From Defluviicoccus sp. (GTDB lineage: Bacteria; Pseudomonadota; Alphaproteobacteria; MPNO01): a stretch of 64,000 bases of DNA. A program made the position numbers and the translations under genes. The DNA lies in NCBI GenBank assembly GCA_022823775.1, contig JAJEHI010000171.1, positions 124,001 to 188,000 of the forward strand. The letters run 5' to 3'. The notes below the pieces were generated by a model. It ran no database searches. It saw nothing but the letters and a program-made list of their open reading frames with translations, and was not told the origin of the DNA. Of the stretch, positions 61,857 to 64,000 are shown one piece after another (the first letter of the stretch is position 1; each line of letters opens with the position of its first letter).

Positions 61857-61884
61857 TTGGCGCCGCCGATCCCGATGGTAAAAT
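61857..61884 (+). promoter_or_regulatory. Candidate promoter of the AhpD-like selenoprotein gene
   Basis: TTGGCG (61857-61862) and TAAAAT (61879-61884) are separated by 16 bases, 44 bases before the ATG. It lies in the 160-base gap shared with the divergent alkB fusion gene. Confidence 0.4.
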
Positions 61885-61927
61885 CCGGCCGAAGCCGCGT
61901 TCGACGGTCGCAATTTCAGGAGGGATC

Positions 61928-63031
61928 ATGTCGGGGATCGGCTACGAAGGCCCCTATCGCGTGCGCGAGACGCTGGTCGAGGCGCATCGTATCGCCTGGC
62001 GGCGCATCGCCGAGCCCGGCGCCTGGCTCGACGGCGCCCGCCGCGTGGCGGTCGCGGCGGAAGTTCGCGCGGCCGAGGACTGCGCGCTCTGCCGCGAACG
62101 CAAGGAGGCGCTCTCGCCCTTCGCGGTGAAAGGCGAGCACGAGGCGACGGACCTGTTGAGCGCGGCCGAGGTCGAGCTGGTCCACCGCCTGACCACGGAT
62201 CCGGGCCGCCTCAGGCGGGCCTGGACGGAAGGCATCCTCGCGGCCGGGGTAAGCGAGGAAGTCTATGTCGAGATCGTCAGCATCGTGTGCGTAACGATGG
62301 TGATCGACACCTTCCGCCGGTCTCTCGATCTTGCCCCGTTCGATCTTCCCGCGCCGGTGCCGGGCGCACCGTCGGGCTATCGTGCCCCGGGTGCCAGGCG
62401 CCACGACGCCTGGATCAGCCTCGTTCAGCCTGAGGATGTCGTGGAGAGCGACGGCGATCTTTATGGACCCACGGCATCGCCTGTGGTCAAGGCGCTGTCG
62501 TTGGTCCCGCAGGCCAAGCGCGACTACTGGGACCTTGCGGAGGTCCATTATCTGCCCGGAAGCGAGATGACCAATTTCGCGACGGGAGTGCGCGCCATCG
62601 ACCGAATGCAGATCGAGTTGGTGGCGGGCCGCGTGTCCGCGCTCCATCAGTGCGTCTATTGAACCAGCGCCCATGCCTTCATGCTCCGTGCGAGCACGGA
62701 AGTCTCCGGCGCGGACTTCGATCTCAACGCGGTCACCGGGGCGGCAACCGGCGACGGGGGGATCGAGGGCGGGACGCTCCTTCACGCGTTTGCCGAGGCC
62801 ATTACCCTCCGCGACGCCGCGCGGACGGCGGAGCTGAGGGGCGCCCTCGTCGAGGCGCTGGGAGAACCGGCGATGATCGACGCCGCGGCAACGGCCGCCG
62901 CGTTCCATGGCTTCGTCCGCCTTGCCGATGCCACCGGCACGCCACCGGAGGGCGCGGCCGGAGGACAGGTGACGATGGAGTTTCGGGACTCGCTCGGCAT
63001 CAACGATTTCTACGGCGCCCGCAACGCATAG
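61928..63031 (+). CDS. AhpD/CMD-like selenoprotein with CxxUxxxH motif
   Basis: A 367-residue carboxymuconolactone-decarboxylase/AhpD-like protein read through an in-frame TGA (62660-62662, codon 245). Before the TGA the protein reads IELVAGRVSALHQCVY, after it TSAHAFMLR, giving C242-V-Y-U245-T-S-A-H249, the AhpD CxxCxxxH motif with Sec for the second Cys. The frame then continues 122 codons to GARNA. A decayed first copy of the domain with DCALCRERKEAL lies in the N-terminal half. A SECIS-like hairpin follows the TGA. Strong AGGAGGG site before the ATG. Predicted to be a peroxidase or reductase; physiological substrate unknown. Standard callers would give two genes (61928-62662 and 62681-63031). 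Confidence 0.87.
62667..62712 (+). promoter_or_regulatory. SECIS-like hairpin of the AhpD-like selenoprotein gene
   Basis: Counting from the base after the TGA, an outer stem GCGCC (5-9) with GGCGC (46-50) encloses a perfect upper stem UCCGUG (23-28) with CACGGA (33-38) and a CGAG tetraloop (29-32). The loop lies 28 bases from the UGA and has a G in its first two bases, within the range reported for bacterial SECIS elements. Hand-drawn. Confidence 0.65.
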
Positions 63032-63071
63032 ACGGGTCGGCCTCGCGCGCTTTCTAGGGGCCGGGGAGCCG

Positions 63072-63100
63072 GTTGTACCGCCTGTTCCCCAACCCTATAT
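63072..63100 (+). promoter_or_regulatory. RpoH-type heat-shock promoter of dnaK
   Basis: GTTG (63072-63075) and CCTATAT (63094-63100) are separated by 18 bases, close to the alphaproteobacterial heat-shock consensus CTTG-N17-18-CYTATNT. The transcript would have a leader of about 90 bases before the dnaK ATG. No CIRCE repeat is seen, so dnaK appears to be under sigma-32 and not HrcA. Confidence 0.6.
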
Positions 63101-63198
63101 ATCCGCAGTCATCGACACGCGTTAAGGCGTGAAACATTCGGGGATGCCGCTGGCGCCGGCACGGGCCTTCGGTGTTCGCTGCAAAATTGGGGACTGAA

Positions 63199-64000
<802 letters not shown>

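Noticed and set aside
62660..62680. Reading the AhpD-like region as a pseudogene or two genes
   Set aside because: The TGA lies exactly at a catalytic Cys, the frame and coding character continue without shift, and the second part has no ribosome-binding site of its own.
63032..63198. CIRCE element upstream of dnaK
   Set aside because: No TTAGCACTC-type dyad is present; the RpoH-like promoter explains heat-shock control.

Overview
The window looks like chromosomal DNA from a GC-rich alphaproteobacterium, probably of the Rhodospirillales or a related order. The evidence is the uniformly high GC, the frequent GTG and TTG starts, and two conserved housekeeping blocks: fmt-truA / dapE-dapD-HAD-argB-engB-yidC-yidD-rnpA-rpmH, and grpE-hrcA / rph-rdgB-hemW-rsmI-yraN-BON-gshB. 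No rRNA, tRNA, CRISPR array, insertion sequence or integrase was seen. The taxonomic call is an inference from gene order and composition.

Layout. 1-9276: translation, lysine/arginine synthesis and membrane-protein insertion genes, mostly one long leftward series starting at a good sigma-70-type promoter before rpmH. 9346-18142: an arylsulfotransferase-like protein, a tripartite tricarboxylate transporter (TctA-TctB fusion plus TctC), a VTT-domain membrane protein coupled to a disulfide reductase, and a histidine kinase. 18182-35721: a RiPP biosynthetic cluster of the NHLP/TOMM type. 35743-41162: a MetE-like protein, two transporters, a dienelactone hydrolase and EgtB. 41245-48664: heat-shock and housekeeping genes. 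48691-54302: a Rieske oxygenase pair with a VOC protein, ComM, a cupin and a flavin monooxygenase. 54306-63031: a leftward catabolic operon (Rieske oxygenase, glutamine-synthetase-like protein, SDR, DsbA-like selenoprotein), an AlkB hydroxylase fused to a GlnE-like domain, and a divergent AhpD-like selenoprotein. 63199-64000: the 5' part of dnaK behind an RpoH-type promoter.

The RiPP cluster. An 83-residue precursor has a nitrile-hydratase-like leader ending ISAG and a core of only five residues, LCCCW. A fused E1-like/YcaO cyclodehydratase could convert the cysteines to thiazolines. A peptidase-containing ABC transporter, a second ABC transporter and a short HlyD-like protein would cleave and export the product. 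A tryptophan-halogenase-family flavoprotein sits in the divergent arm, which suggests (inference) that the core tryptophan could be halogenated. A second leader copy is fused in frame to an alpha/alpha-toroid cyclase-like protein. An RND pump, a LolA-like protein and an outer-membrane barrel may form an export route.

The selenoproteins. Two genes flanking the AlkB fusion contain an in-frame TGA exactly where a catalytic cysteine belongs (UPWC in a DsbA/FrnE-like protein; CxxUxxxH in an AhpD-like protein). Each TGA is followed by a hairpin that fits the bacterial SECIS pattern. Conventional gene calling would truncate or split both genes.
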